Origin: Altererythrobacter sp. Root672
GTDB taxonomy: Bacteria; Pseudomonadota; Alphaproteobacteria; Sphingomonadales; Sphingomonadaceae
Length of the DNA: 64,000 nucleotides
Direction: 5' to 3'
Assembly (NCBI RefSeq): GCF_001427865.1
Contig: NZ_LMHH01000004.1
Location: 1-64,000, forward strand
Shown: positions 1 to 9,273 of the stretch, piece after piece
Layout of the letters: the number at the start of each line of letters is the position of its first letter
How positions within the stretch are numbered: position 1 is the stretch's first letter
Translations under genes and position numbers: made by a program
Notes under the pieces: model-generated
Database searches by the model: none
What the model was told of the DNA's origin: nothing
What the model saw: only the letters and a program-made list of their open reading frames with translations

Positions 1-331
1 CCTCCCCTTCCTGGTCGACCGCCCGCCACAGGTAGTGCATCTCGCCGTTGATCTTCACGTAGACCTCGTCGAGATGCCACTTCCACTGCCGGAATCCGCG
101 CATCCGGCTCACCCGCTGGCAGCGAACATCAGCGGCAAACAGCGGGCCGAACCGGTTCCACCAATGCCGCACCGTTTCGTGGCAGATGTCGATCCCGCGT
201 TCGAACAGCAGATCCTCGACATTCCGCAGGCTGAGCGGAAAACGGACGTACATCATCACCACCAGGCGGATCACCTCAGGTGAGGAGTTGAAGTAGCGGA
301 ACGGGCTGGCCGGCTTGCGAGGACGAGGCAT
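1..331 (-). CDS. IS6-family transposase (partial, 5' part)
   Basis: The frame opens at an ATG (329-331) with MPRPRKPASPFRYFNSSPE, the same N-terminus as the transposases at 12810-13526 and 36018-36704. It runs without a stop to the window edge, covering about 110 of the usual 238 residues. The visible part holds the helix-turn-helix-like N-terminal region and the first catalytic motif (WHLDEVYVKINGE, containing the first Asp of the DDE triad). IS6-family enzymes carry out replicative transposition that leaves direct copies and cointegrates. Whether this copy is active cannot be told here. Confidence 0.85.
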   Translation of the reverse strand, partial: MPRPRKPASPFRYFNSSPEVIRLVVMMYVRFPLSLRNVEDLLFERGIDICHETVRHWWNRFGPLFAADVRCQRVSRMRGFRQWKWHLDEVYVKINGEMHYLWRAVDQEGE

Positions 332-387
332 GCGGCAGCCCTATCCCTGGGACCTTACCAGCGGGTGCATTTTCTCTGACAAGGCCC
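1..387 (-). mobile_element. IS6-family insertion sequence, cut by the window edge
   Basis: The 5' part of an IS6-family element enters from the left edge. Its outer end, near 363-387, reads as a degraded version of the terminal repeat seen at the other copies (GGTGCATTTGCTCTGACAG), with an extra base in the CTGACA core. The interior is nearly the same as the IS6 copy at 35953-36760. The other end lies outside the window, so completeness cannot be judged. Confidence 0.85.
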
Positions 388-523
388 AGTCAATTGATGC
401 GCGGCTTGTTCGTGAAAAGCTCTTTGACGCTGAGTGAGGCCGGCCAGGAGCTCTGGCCACACCTTCCAGCAAGGCATGTCAGTTGGTTGGGATCTTATGT
501 TAAGCGGGGTTCGAATCCCGGGG

Positions 524-733
524 GGCGGGAGAGGAAGACGCAGACGTTCAGGTCCCTCGTCCTCGAGACTTCTTCAGCAGTCTACAACGCCTTTTACACC
601 CAGCGACACCTGACCAGCCGTGCAGTACTCCGCAAGTATCGCGGAGAGGCCTTTTGCGTCTGGAAGGAAGCCCCGCGAGCCGGAGTAAAGCGTCAGCGGC
701 TGCAGCTGTCGCTCAACAATTTAACCTGACAGT
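524..733 (+). pseudogene. 3' remnant of a second type of IS6-family transposase
   Basis: In the plus frame ending at the TGA at 727-729, residues such as FRSLVLETSSAVYNAFYTQR and then HLTSRAVLRKY align with the C-terminus of the local IS6 transposases (MKSLQKFASVHANVYNHF, then ERHLVDRQTYK). No N-terminal part is present. The sequence ends in a terminal-repeat-like TTTAACCTGACAGT at 720-733. A shorter copy of the same 3' end lies in the same orientation at 10017-10137. This is a different IS6 lineage from the full copies in the window. The homology is read by eye. Confidence 0.6.
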
Positions 734-862
734 TCTGATTTCCAATATCGAGGGATACCGGCGTCATTTTACTCCAGATCTTGGCATTAATGCCGAATGT
801 GCTTTTGGAAAATTCGGCTATTCTAGGGCTAGCGATAGGCTTCACGAGAAGGAGCAGCGTAT

Positions 863-1762
863 TTACCAGTTTAGGTCCACCTTCAGCTGCGCAAGAAATA
901 TAGACACCATGCTCGAATAGGCCTGGTCCGGTTGAGCCCAGCTTTCGATTTCCAGCCAGCGGCGTCTCGCCCGATCAAGCGCTTTCGCTTTGGCCTGGGA
1001 TGTCGTCGCCTCTGCATAGTCGTCGAGGTCCTCCTTGATGAACTCACTTTGGACGCGCAGCTTCTTCCAGAGCATCGAGCGGGCATCGACGAGCGCCGAC
1101 CGGTTGAGGCCAAACACGTTGATTGAGGTCTGGCCAAGAATATCGGGAGCCGCGGCGGTGCCCGTCGCGACAGCAAGGCAACGGCCATACGCGTCGGGGG
1201 CAAAGGTCACGTGATTCACTGGGTCGACCTCGGTGGGGTTGATCAGAGTTGCGTCCTCTGTTGCAAAAGTGATCTGCTCCGGCTGGAGCCGCGCGCCCCG
1301 GACTGGAAAGGCGTCCTTCTTGCCGGCGTTGGTGCGCCTTACCTTCTGCCGCTCCTTCTCGGCTTCCTCGTGGGTCATGCCTGGTGTCACGATCACTTGG
1401 CCGCGCATCCGATTGCAGTCGATACAGCTGTAGAGAAGATTGTTCCAATCCATCGCAAGCCACCAATAGCCTTGGTGAGCTTTATCATCGAGCACCGCCG
1501 CCTTCGGACGAAAATGCTCGATATCGACTGGGCCACTGGCGCCATGATGCGTCTCGCAATAGGCGCACTTGTTCTTGAAGAGCGTCTCGATCGCGATTTT
1601 TACGTCGTGGCCCTTATACGCGGTGAACTTGTAGGGCTTCTTCGGCTTGTCCGGGGGGGGTGGATAGTGGGCCCGCGCGAGGGCCAGCTCGCCGTTGGCA
1701 CTTGTCATCGCAGCGATCAGCGACGGTGGGACCGCCACGGTTGCGCGATCGACAAAGATCAT
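863..1762 (-). CDS. HNH endonuclease, PtuB-like
   Basis: A 299-aa protein with an HNH zinc-finger nuclease core: CAYCE (Cys66, Cys69), an IEHFRPK motif (His83), a WWLAMDWNNLL stretch, and a second zinc pair at CIDC (Cys113, Cys116). This CxxC...EH(F/R)RPK...W.NL...CxxC layout is that of the HNH partner found beside AAA ATPases in Septu (PtuB) and retron effector pairs. It should cut DNA or a nucleic acid when its ATPase partner releases it. The ATG start overlaps the stop of the upstream ATPase gene (ATGA), so translation is likely coupled. It is the last gene of the minus-strand operon. Assignment to Septu proper is uncertain. Confidence 0.8.
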   Translation of the reverse strand: MIFVDRATVAVPPSLIAAMTSANGELALARAHYPPPPDKPKKPYKFTAYKGHDVKIAIETLFKNKCAYCETHHGASGPVDIEHFRPKAAVLDDKAHQGYWWLAMDWNNLLYSCIDCNRMRGQVIVTPGMTHEEAEKERQKVRRTNAGKKDAFPVRGARLQPEQITFATEDATLINPTEVDPVNHVTFAPDAYGRCLAVATGTAAAPDILGQTSINVFGLNRSALVDARSMLWKKLRVQSEFIKEDLDDYAEATTSQAKAKALDRARRRWLEIESWAQPDQAYSSMVSIFLAQLKVDLNW

Positions 1763-3930
1763 GCGGGATCGCTCGCCGGGCGAGCCTCCAGGATTGCTTT
1801 CAGCGCCGAGACCGCCTCGCGCCGCGCCTCCTTGCGCTGGTCGTTGTTGCCGCCTTCTCGCGACTTGAGGTAACTGTCCATTGCTTCAGCCGCGAGCTGT
1901 TCTTGCGGTGTGTCGCCAAGCGACGCTGCGCCCGTCAGCTTGTCGAGCGGGGAGACCGCCGACGGCGGCGGGCCTTCAGCGCTGGTGCGGTCAGCTTGCT
2001 GAGCAAGCGCCAATTCGACTTCGGGATCAGCCGTGCTGGCCAGGCCGAAGAAATCCGATGTCAGCAGTTGTTCGGCTCGCAGCCCGCGCACGTCGGGGAG
2101 TTCCTCAAGACGTTCGATTTGCTGTTCGTCGTCGCGGATCATGACTTGTACTTCGCCATTTTCCATGCCGCGCAGGCACAGCGGATCGTGCGTGGTCACC
2201 AGAAACTGGACCTGAGGAAGCGCCTTTCGCAGCGCGCTCATCACCCGCATTTTCCAGCGCGGATGGAGGTGGGTTTCGATCTCGTCGATCATCACCACCC
2301 CGCGCGCTTCTGAGAGATCGGCCGCCGCTCCCATCATTCCGTGCATGATGTCGACGGCAGTGGCGAAGAGTGAGCGATAACCGTCGCTATGCTGCTCGAT
2401 CGACACCTCCAAATCGCCGGTCTTGATGGTAACTCCAGTCTCCTCGTCGAGAAGCAGCTCTGCCTCATCGGGCAAGGCGAGAACCTCGCGCAGTGCGCGC
2501 GCCACTTCGCCAAATTGATACACCGGCTCGAGAGTGCGCAACCACAGGTCCGGATGCGGCAGAACCCACATTGGGTCGAAGAGCCCGCGGATACCACCGC
2601 TGTGGGCCCGCCGCCTTCGGCCCTTGAGGAAGAAACGGCGCGAGCCGTAGGCGAGGACGTTGGCGCTGGGGGCTGGCGTTCCCTCGAAGGCCTCGCCGTT
2701 GATCGGCACTATCAGTTCGGCGTCTGGTCCCTCGTAGAATTCGATGTGCACCCTCGCCGGTTTAAGATCGCGCCCGGAATGGCGGGGATCGAGGCGGCGA
2801 ATATAATCTTTCGGCTTCAGGCCCAGGGTGTTTGCGATCTCGGCGCCGACGAGCGCCAGGGTGACGGCTTCGAGGATCGTGCTCTTGCCGGTGGCGTTCT
2901 CGCCAAGAAGCATGAGGCATGCTGCCGCGCTGCTGTCGGGCCGTCGCGGCGGCATCTCGAACGTCAGCTCCTCTATGGCCCTGAAGTTGTTGATCGTGAC
3001 GCTGCGGATCGGGGGGCTGAATCCTTGCCAGCCCGGGCTCTGCGCCACTGCTTTGCTGGGCGGGGTGACGCCGAACTCCCGTGGCGAGGCGAGTTCGTCA
3101 AACGCGGCCTGCAAGGTCTTGAGGTCAGCCTTTTGATGAAGGCGCGCCAGCACGCCGCGCGTGTCGTCAAACGGGAAGGTGAAATGGTCGATCCGTTCGG
3201 CAACCGCCGTGGCATAGTGGTTGCGAAGGATCAGCATGGCTCCTGCGAAAGGGTCGTGGGACCCGCCCGCATCCAGCATCAACGAGAGGATAGTGTCCGG
3301 CGAGTTCGCGGCGCGGACCCGTACGGCGAAGTGGCCAAATACCGCTCCACGCGATGAGAGGAGGTCAGGTCGGTTGAGCTCCAGTATCGCAATCGTAGCG
3401 GCCCCCCGCTTGGTACGGGGATGGCATCTTCCATCCAGCGTGAAATCGAGATGGCGCTCGGGTCGATCGTAACCGGGATCGAGTAGTTCGGGGGATTCCT
3501 GCGCGCGCACCTGATCAAGTGCCGCGAGGAGCGGCGCGCGACCACCGCGCAAGGGGAAGAGCGAGCGCTTGCGCTCTTGGCATTTGCGGCAGACGAGCAG
3601 GAGATTCTCCCATTCGTAGGCTAGCCAGCTGTAGTGATGCGGGAAACTCTTGCGCGCGCTTGCCGCATTGGCTGGCGGTCGATGCTGCTCGACATCGACC
3701 TCTTGCGGCTTCATGTCTTCGCAATAGGCGCATTTGCCGTAAAAGAGCACTTGCAGCGCCTGGCTCACCTCGTCGTTCCGAAACAGTTTCTCATTGATGG
3801 GCGCGCGGCGGGAGGCGAGCTCTTCGGTCGGGCGGCTCAGGAACTCGGCGATCTCGGTCCTAGCCTGGACCGCGGAATCGCTCTGGAGAATTTCAGGGGT
3901 CCGCACGGTGCCATGGACAACTCGTCTCAT
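1759..3930 (-). CDS. HNH domain fused to an AAA/ABC-type ATPase (PtuA/OLD-like)
   Basis: A 723-aa two-part protein. Residues about 60-130 form an HNH-type unit (CAYC at 67-70, EQHRP near 81-85, EWENLLLVCRKC with the second Cys pair). Residues about 310-640 form an SMC/OLD-type ATPase: SVTINNFRAIEELTF at the start, Walker A GENATGKST at 343-351, Walker B VVMIDEIETHLHP with Asp549-Glu550, and a TTHDP switch motif. The C-terminal 80 residues are low complexity. I chose the ATG at 3928-3930 because it overlaps the stop of the upstream hydrolase gene as ATGA. PtuA-like ATPases normally lack their own HNH, so a fused HNH followed by a separate HNH gene is unusual. It probably senses an invader and controls nuclease activity. 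Confidence 0.8.
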   Translation of the reverse strand: MRRVVHGTVRTPEILQSDSAVQARTEIAEFLSRPTEELASRRAPINEKLFRNDEVSQALQVLFYGKCAYCEDMKPQEVDVEQHRPPANAASARKSFPHHYSWLAYEWENLLLVCRKCQERKRSLFPLRGGRAPLLAALDQVRAQESPELLDPGYDRPERHLDFTLDGRCHPRTKRGAATIAILELNRPDLLSSRGAVFGHFAVRVRAANSPDTILSLMLDAGGSHDPFAGAMLILRNHYATAVAERIDHFTFPFDDTRGVLARLHQKADLKTLQAAFDELASPREFGVTPPSKAVAQSPGWQGFSPPIRSVTINNFRAIEELTFEMPPRRPDSSAAACLMLLGENATGKSTILEAVTLALVGAEIANTLGLKPKDYIRRLDPRHSGRDLKPARVHIEFYEGPDAELIVPINGEAFEGTPAPSANVLAYGSRRFFLKGRRRRAHSGGIRGLFDPMWVLPHPDLWLRTLEPVYQFGEVARALREVLALPDEAELLLDEETGVTIKTGDLEVSIEQHSDGYRSLFATAVDIMHGMMGAAADLSEARGVVMIDEIETHLHPRWKMRVMSALRKALPQVQFLVTTHDPLCLRGMENGEVQVMIRDDEQQIERLEELPDVRGLRAEQLLTSDFFGLASTADPEVELALAQQADRTSAEGPPPSAVSPLDKLTGAASLGDTPQEQLAAEAMDSYLKSREGGNNDQRKEARREAVSALKAILEARPASDPA

Positions 3931-5399
3931 GCGGTATCTCCTGCTTTGGGCGCCGGCACGGGCACAATCCTCTCGGACAGCGCCTCGGCGCGGACGGGCT
4001 GCACGTCGGCCTGTGCGCCCCACAAGGTAGCTTCCGTGTGGCCGCGCAGATTGAGGGCCCGGCGCAGCGCGCGGATATTGGGACCGCGTTTGGCTGGGTT
4101 GGACCAGTAAGACAGGTGGCGGAAGGACGGGAAGCCGATGGGGACTCTAACGTCACGAACCCCCCTGCCGAGCTGGCTTGCGACGGGGCCAGAGATGAAG
4201 TCACCGATCGCTCCCAGAACGGTGGGGTAAAATATATTGGTCCACACGGTTGGACCGAAGACCGCAGCATGGTGTGGGGTTCGTGCAGCGCCATCCGCCG
4301 GATAGGAAAAGCGCGGCGGTTTCTGTTGCTCGAACCGAGGTGGGTCGGTTGGCGCTTCGCGCAACGCCTTGCGCGCGTTGAGATCGGTCTCGTCCTTGCC
4401 AAGCAGTACGTCGGCCTTGGAAAGCGGGCACCCTAACGTCACAAAATCGCTCACCAACCAGAGCGGCTCGCCCTTTGCGGAGTTGAGCTTAGACAGCGCT
4501 GCAAAATAGGCTCGCTGCGCCTCGCGATAGGCGGTGAGCGCATTGGGGGACGATGCCGTGCCGACCAATTTGTCCGCGGCCGCCTCCAGCGCCGTAAGCG
4601 TCGTCATGACAACTGATTGGGCGACATGACCGGCGACAAGGTCAGTGTGTGCGATCCGACCCCAAGCGTAGTTGAGCACGTCGTAACCGATGACCGCCCC
4701 GAGCGAATGGCCCGCGACGATGATCCGGTCATAGTCGCCAGTTGCCTTTATCTTGGTGAGTAATTCGATTCCGGCCTCGCGGATTGCTTGACGACTGGCG
4801 ACATTGCCGGGCGCAGGACTGAGATATCTCGCGGCATCGCCGGCGGCCGGGCGCAACCATAACGTCGAGAACAGGCCGCCCCCAGCAGCAATCAGTGCCC
4901 AGGTCAGCGGTGGCCAATCGAAGGGCCTCATTTCGGGTTTCATCTGGGCGAACACGACGAGCGTGGCGCCGCCTATCAGGACGACGAGGCCAAAAAGCCA
5001 GCCAAGCAGGAGCCGGCGTGGTACGCGAGCCGGCGAACGTATCAACAGCCGGATCAGCCAGCCGACTACCGCGCTCAGGCTGTTGCCCTGCATGAGATGG
5101 GCCCAGTAGAACTCGAAAAAGTCTGCCCGCCGCCCGTTTGCTCCGCTCCACAGTCGCGTGGTGATGCGGCGCAACTCGAAGCTGCCGGTGATCTGATCGG
5201 GCTTGGAATAGATCTGAATCGGACCCGGCGGAATTATTTCGGGATCGCTGGACCAGGCGGCTTCGACGAAACCGCGCAAGGTATCCATCGGCCATTGCTC
5301 GCCTATGCCGTGAATGACGACCACCGCTGTCTTCATGGCGCGCGGTCCCTTGGTTTCAGCTGGCAACACAGCGTCGATCTCTTCCGTTGGCTTTGCCAC
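3927..5399 (-). CDS. Membrane-anchored alpha/beta hydrolase (lipase-like)
   Basis: A 490-aa protein with an alpha/beta hydrolase fold interrupted by membrane segments. The first strand and oxyanion region read AVVVIHGIGEQW (about residues 25-36) and the nucleophile elbow is GHSLG with Ser232. Two hydrophobic segments (about 131-151 and 165-183) should anchor it in the inner membrane. The start used is GTG at 5397-5399, preceded by GGAGA at a good distance; an ATG at 5336 is the alternative. It lies between the PLD gene and the HNH-ATPase gene and overlaps the latter by ATGA, which argues that hydrolase and nuclease parts act together. A membrane-degrading effector role is inference. Confidence 0.75.
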   Translation of the reverse strand: MAKPTEEIDAVLPAETKGPRAMKTAVVVIHGIGEQWPMDTLRGFVEAAWSSDPEIIPPGPIQIYSKPDQITGSFELRRITTRLWSGANGRRADFFEFYWAHLMQGNSLSAVVGWLIRLLIRSPARVPRRLLLGWLFGLVVLIGGATLVVFAQMKPEMRPFDWPPLTWALIAAGGGLFSTLWLRPAAGDAARYLSPAPGNVASRQAIREAGIELLTKIKATGDYDRIIVAGHSLGAVIGYDVLNYAWGRIAHTDLVAGHVAQSVVMTTLTALEAAADKLVGTASSPNALTAYREAQRAYFAALSKLNSAKGEPLWLVSDFVTLGCPLSKADVLLGKDETDLNARKALREAPTDPPRFEQQKPPRFSYPADGAARTPHHAAVFGPTVWTNIFYPTVLGAIGDFISGPVASQLGRGVRDVRVPIGFPSFRHLSYWSNPAKRGPNIRALRRALNLRGHTEATLWGAQADVQPVRAEALSERIVPVPAPKAGDTA

Positions 5400-5469
5400 C
5401 TTGCCGTCTCCTCACCCGTCCCACCGCCGAGAGCGTTGGCGGCGACAGCGCGTCTCTCCCGAACTACGA

Positions 5470-7185
5470 TCACGCGAACAGTTCCCGGTCGCGGATCTTC
5501 CGCGGCACCGAGTAATAGTCAGCGAACCAGCTTACCTCGCCGGCAGCGCGGGGTGGGCGACGCAGGGCCAGTGGCCGTCCGGCATCCTTGGCTTCCTCGC
5601 GCGCAACGCGGAACTGATAGTGATCGAAGATGCGGAGCGCCTCGACCATGTATGACGTGGCGATGCGCCGGTCGCGGAAGAGAAAGAGATTCTCTCCGTT
5701 TTTGGTGTCGGCAGGAATCGAGAAATTATACGAACCGAGATAGACGCGCGCGGTTGGCTTGTCGAAATCGAGCACCAGGAACTTGTGGTGCATCCGGGTT
5801 CCGCCGCCGCCGGTCGGCTCTTCCTTGAATGGCGGCGGCGCCTTGTTGGTGAGGGCCGAGGGGCGCATTGGCGCGATATTCCCGCTGGGCTGCAAGAGTT
5901 CGAGCCCTCCCACCTTCCGGTCGGATATGCCGTAAATGAAGATATCATCGCGCGGCATGACCGTACGGATCGCATTCTGAATGATCCCCGGCGTCTGGAA
6001 GAGAAAAGCGAGCGAATAGAGGATCGATGACTTGGCGCCTTGCTCAATGTCCTTGGCGATCGTCGCAAGCAGAGCATTGTCCCCAGCATGCGGGGAGAAC
6101 GTGACCTTGCCGTCGATGCCCGGCAAGCCGAGATCGTGCCAGACCGCCGAACCGCTCGAGCCGAAATCCTTGGCGCTGTCGCTCGCCCAATAGTTGTCGA
6201 ATGCCGTCAGGAATGGGGCGATGGCCGCTGCGCCCTCGACGATAACGGCGTTGTTCGCCTGCACATAGAAGCCGCGCCAGCTGTAGTTGGTCGAACCACC
6301 GATTGCCTTCTTCACCGTGGGCCCATCGACGATGATCATCTTGTTGTGCTGGAGCTTGCCCATGTGTTGCCGTCGCACGTTCGCCGCTCCGGCCGTCACC
6401 GCGAGCCGACCGGCCGCGATGGATTCGCCGGACGTAGGTTCTTCGTGCGCGCCGTCGTCATCGATGAGTATCTTGAGGCGTTGGTCGAGTTGCTCGAGCC
6501 TCGAAACAATCTCGGGCTCGCTAAGGTCATAGGCGATAACACGGACCTCAGCCCCGTCGGCGATGGCTTCATCGAGCGCCTTCAGAATCTCGCGCCGAGC
6601 CTCGAAACCCATCCATGCGAGCGCTTCGGCCGCCTTGGGATGGGTCGGCGTAAAGTTCAGGCCCTGATCGGACTTGGGTGGCAGTAGCGTCGCCATTGCC
6701 CCGGGGGTCGACGCATAGCGATCGACGAATGCCTGCGATGAGACGAAGCCGCGCGTGAAGGTCACGTTGAGTTGGCCGGGATAAGTGTCGCGCATGAGCG
6801 TGATCTGCGCTTCCTGCGCGAGCCCATAGCTTAGCTCGTTCGCCACGTTCATGAAGACCGGTGTCACCCGGTAGGTGAACAGGCCGTCAAGTTCGGCATT
6901 GCGCGGGAAGTGCACCCACCGGAACTTCTGGATTGGAGAGAGCATCGATGACAGCCTGGTCGGATCGATCTTGCCGGCGCCATCGAGGAAGCCCAATCGG
7001 TTCTTCAGATCGAAAAAGCGATCACCGCCCGGCTCTCGATACTGGATGGCGAAGCCCGCAAAATCATTGGGCGGCGTGCCGTTTTTCCAGTTCATCGCGA
7101 GGAGCGCCATGCCCTCTCCCCGGTGGAGCTTTAAAGAAAAGAGCGCATCCGCATTGTGGCCCACCGCCTGGAAGTCCAGTGCCAT
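5470..7185 (-). CDS. Phospholipase D-like protein with two HKD motifs
   Basis: A 571-aa protein. Two phospholipase D catalytic motifs are clear: QHNKMIIVDG (His280, Lys282, Asp287, followed by GGSTNYS) and MHHKFLVLD (His466, Lys468, Asp473, followed by LGSYNFS). The paired motifs make one active site that acts on phosphodiester bonds of lipids or nucleic acids. There is no signal peptide, so action in the cytoplasm or delivery by another route is likely. I chose the ATG at 7183-7185; an in-frame GTG lies 9 bases upstream. Neighbours are a 59-aa gene upstream and the alpha/beta hydrolase downstream (70-bp gap), consistent with one transcript. Confidence 0.8.
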   Translation of the reverse strand: MALDFQAVGHNADALFSLKLHRGEGMALLAMNWKNGTPPNDFAGFAIQYREPGGDRFFDLKNRLGFLDGAGKIDPTRLSSMLSPIQKFRWVHFPRNAELDGLFTYRVTPVFMNVANELSYGLAQEAQITLMRDTYPGQLNVTFTRGFVSSQAFVDRYASTPGAMATLLPPKSDQGLNFTPTHPKAAEALAWMGFEARREILKALDEAIADGAEVRVIAYDLSEPEIVSRLEQLDQRLKILIDDDGAHEEPTSGESIAAGRLAVTAGAANVRRQHMGKLQHNKMIIVDGPTVKKAIGGSTNYSWRGFYVQANNAVIVEGAAAIAPFLTAFDNYWASDSAKDFGSSGSAVWHDLGLPGIDGKVTFSPHAGDNALLATIAKDIEQGAKSSILYSLAFLFQTPGIIQNAIRTVMPRDDIFIYGISDRKVGGLELLQPSGNIAPMRPSALTNKAPPPFKEEPTGGGGTRMHHKFLVLDFDKPTARVYLGSYNFSIPADTKNGENLFLFRDRRIATSYMVEALRIFDHYQFRVAREEAKDAGRPLALRRPPRAAGEVSWFADYYSVPRKIRDRELFA

Positions 7186-7186
7186 A

Positions 7187-7366
7187 CTACCCACCCCTCA
7201 GTGATAATTTGGAAACGGCAGCGATCCGGTAAATCCTGCCAAGTCCGGCTTTGAACCCGTCCTTGTCTATCGTGCCCCGTGGAAGCTTCAGGTCGAGCGC
7301 TTCGACATTGATGGTCTCGTCGGCCGAGCCATTGGTAGTGATCAGTCCGGGCGCCACATCGTCCAT
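7187..7366 (-). CDS. Small protein of 59 residues, unknown
   Basis: I do not recognise this protein. It starts MDDVAPGLITTNGSADET and ends VSKLSLRGG. The start ATG (7364-7366) has a GAGGGAGA ribosome-binding site at good spacing; a longer version from 7381 lacks one. It is hydrophilic, has no cysteine pairs or membrane segment, and sits between the C39-like protease gene and the PLD gene, ending next to the PLD start. Its position suggests a small accessory, adaptor or immunity role, but nothing in the sequence shows which. Confidence 0.55.
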   Translation of the reverse strand: MDDVAPGLITTNGSADETINVEALDLKLPRGTIDKDGFKAGLGRIYRIAAVSKLSLRGG

Positions 7367-7413
7367 GGACGTCTCCCTCATGTCTGGACTCAATTGCCCC
7401 AGGAGTTCCGTGC

Positions 7414-9111
7414 CTAGGACTTGAGCAAGATCTGAAGGGCCTTCTGGATACTGTCCGCGACCTCCTGCGGCTTGGGTGCAAGCTCATAAATGTCCTTCCG
7501 TGCCGCTGCCCTCACGGGATTGATCAGGAGGTCACGGGGAATGCGCCGTGTCGGAATCTCGCTGACGACGTGGGAGAGCTCGCAGAGCTTCTGGAAGCGG
7601 TCGGCAGTGCCGCGCGAAACACCGCTAACAGTAGTTTGGGACCGACAGGCCGTTCCGTCGGCGAGCGTCACTTCCACCGCCACGGTTAATGTCTGCGGAT
7701 GCAAGGGGATCGAGGAAATCGTGACGATGTCGCCAGTTGCCGTCTTGCCGTCTGATAGCGTCCAGACAATTCCGGTAATTCCTCGTGCGATGACAGGCGC
7801 GAGGTTGACCTGGAGCCGAACCGATTCCCCAGCCACCTTCATGCGTGCACAACCGAATCCCGCGCTTGCGTCAGGGTCAAGGAGTTCAAGGCGCGGGTTT
7901 ACGCGATAGGGCAGTCTCGTTGAGGGCACCCCGGAGGGTTCGGGGACGGAGCGAGCGACACGGTGACCGGCAATCGTTGAATTCAGCATGGCCACTGCCT
8001 CAAGCATGTGCCAGCCTTCCGGCATGCTTGCTGTCGAAACGCCAAATGCGGAACTGGTCGCCCCGGCAAGCGGCACCGGAACGGCCGGGCTAGCAAAGGC
8101 CATACTGGGCGCGATCACTCCTGCGGCCGAATGCACTCCCGGACCGATGTCTGCCAGGGCCCAGGGCGTTTCATTGCGGAAAGCCAAGCCTATCGACGCC
8201 TGCTCACCTCGCACGCCGTAGTTGGGCGGAACCGCAACCATGGGCTGGCTTAGCACGACTGCGGGAAGAGGATGCTGGAAGCGCCACTTGCCGAGCAGGA
8301 TGCCGTCGCATTTCGAGATCTGAGTACCACGAGGAACGATCGAGATCGGCGTGTCCGACAGGTCTATGTCGTAGATGACTTCCCGGTCTGGTTGCTCGTT
8401 GTCATAAGTATAGATCGTGCAGGTGTCGGGCCCGTGACGTTCGACAGCATAGCAGACCACAATGTGGCCGATGGAATCGGACTTCCACACCAGACTGAGC
8501 GGTACTGCCGTTCCGTTGCCGAGGGCGGCGTCCACCTTGTCAATCTCTTCACGCGTCCGGTCACGCAACCAATCGCGCCCCCAGTCCCCAAACACCGACG
8601 CGACAGCTTTCCAGAGGACGATGCTCGGAGTGTTGTCGAGATGGCTTTCAATCTGGCCATCCCAGATACGTTTGCGCAACCGGCTTTCCAGGGAACTGGG
8701 GCTGTTGGGATCGAACACAGGATTGACCGAGGTTCCTCTGGGGAGCACCCACTTGAGGCAGTGATAATCGAGGGCCGCGGCAGTCATTCCGCCGCAAAGA
8801 TTGTCCTGGCCGTTTCCCTTGACCATTGCATCTGCGACCGCGGTGACGATGTCCTCGGCGATCTTGGGAGCCGCCGCGACGAGAAAGGGACCCGCCAAAG
8901 CAATGAGCGGCAGCACAGGGCCCAGTGCCAACCCTGCGATCGGTGCGATGGCCGGCGAAGCCGCCATAACGATTGGAGTCAGTGCCGCCGCGGCCACCGG
9001 CAATGCGCGGTTAATGATGCCCTCAATTTCGTTCCGCTCGCGCTGGTCGAATGACCAGTTGTTCCTGAACGCGAAGCCATCAACGTCGGGCTTAAAATCC
9101 ACTCGGGCCAT
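7414..9111 (-). CDS. Papain-fold (C39-like) cysteine protease candidate
   Basis: A 565-aa protein starting MARVDFKPDVDG (ATG at 9109-9111, GGAGA upstream). Residues about 36-90 are an Ala/Pro-rich hydrophobic stretch that could touch or enter membranes. A papain-like triad can be proposed: Cys106 in NLCGGMTAAALDY, His215 in GHIVVCYAV and Asp236/Asn237 in YTYDNEQP; this CGGM...GH..(V/L)xYxV...YDxNxP pattern is that of C39-like peptidases. The C-terminal half (about 290-565) looks like beta-sandwich modules. Activity is inferred from motif order only. It is the first large gene of the minus-strand operon. Confidence 0.6.
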   Translation of the reverse strand: MARVDFKPDVDGFAFRNNWSFDQRERNEIEGIINRALPVAAAALTPIVMAASPAIAPIAGLALGPVLPLIALAGPFLVAAAPKIAEDIVTAVADAMVKGNGQDNLCGGMTAAALDYHCLKWVLPRGTSVNPVFDPNSPSSLESRLRKRIWDGQIESHLDNTPSIVLWKAVASVFGDWGRDWLRDRTREEIDKVDAALGNGTAVPLSLVWKSDSIGHIVVCYAVERHGPDTCTIYTYDNEQPDREVIYDIDLSDTPISIVPRGTQISKCDGILLGKWRFQHPLPAVVLSQPMVAVPPNYGVRGEQASIGLAFRNETPWALADIGPGVHSAAGVIAPSMAFASPAVPVPLAGATSSAFGVSTASMPEGWHMLEAVAMLNSTIAGHRVARSVPEPSGVPSTRLPYRVNPRLELLDPDASAGFGCARMKVAGESVRLQVNLAPVIARGITGIVWTLSDGKTATGDIVTISSIPLHPQTLTVAVEVTLADGTACRSQTTVSGVSRGTADRFQKLCELSHVVSEIPTRRIPRDLLINPVRAAARKDIYELAPKPQEVADSIQKALQILLKS

Positions 9112-9273
9112 CGGCGTTCTCCACTTGTCGAATACAACGTGCACTGTCCGGCAGCGTCGACCTGTTTAAGTGATGAGCCAGCGTAAATTTGGAGAAATAC
9201 GCTCACACGAATGACATTGCTTGATAACTAATTAGGGACCTGTCGCTTAGTTGATTTAAAAGCTGATCAGAAC

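Noticed and set aside
460-530. A tRNA-like T-arm (GGGGTTCGAATCCC) near 505-520
   Set aside because: No acceptor stem, anticodon arm or complete cloverleaf can be built around it, and one T-stem pair fails.
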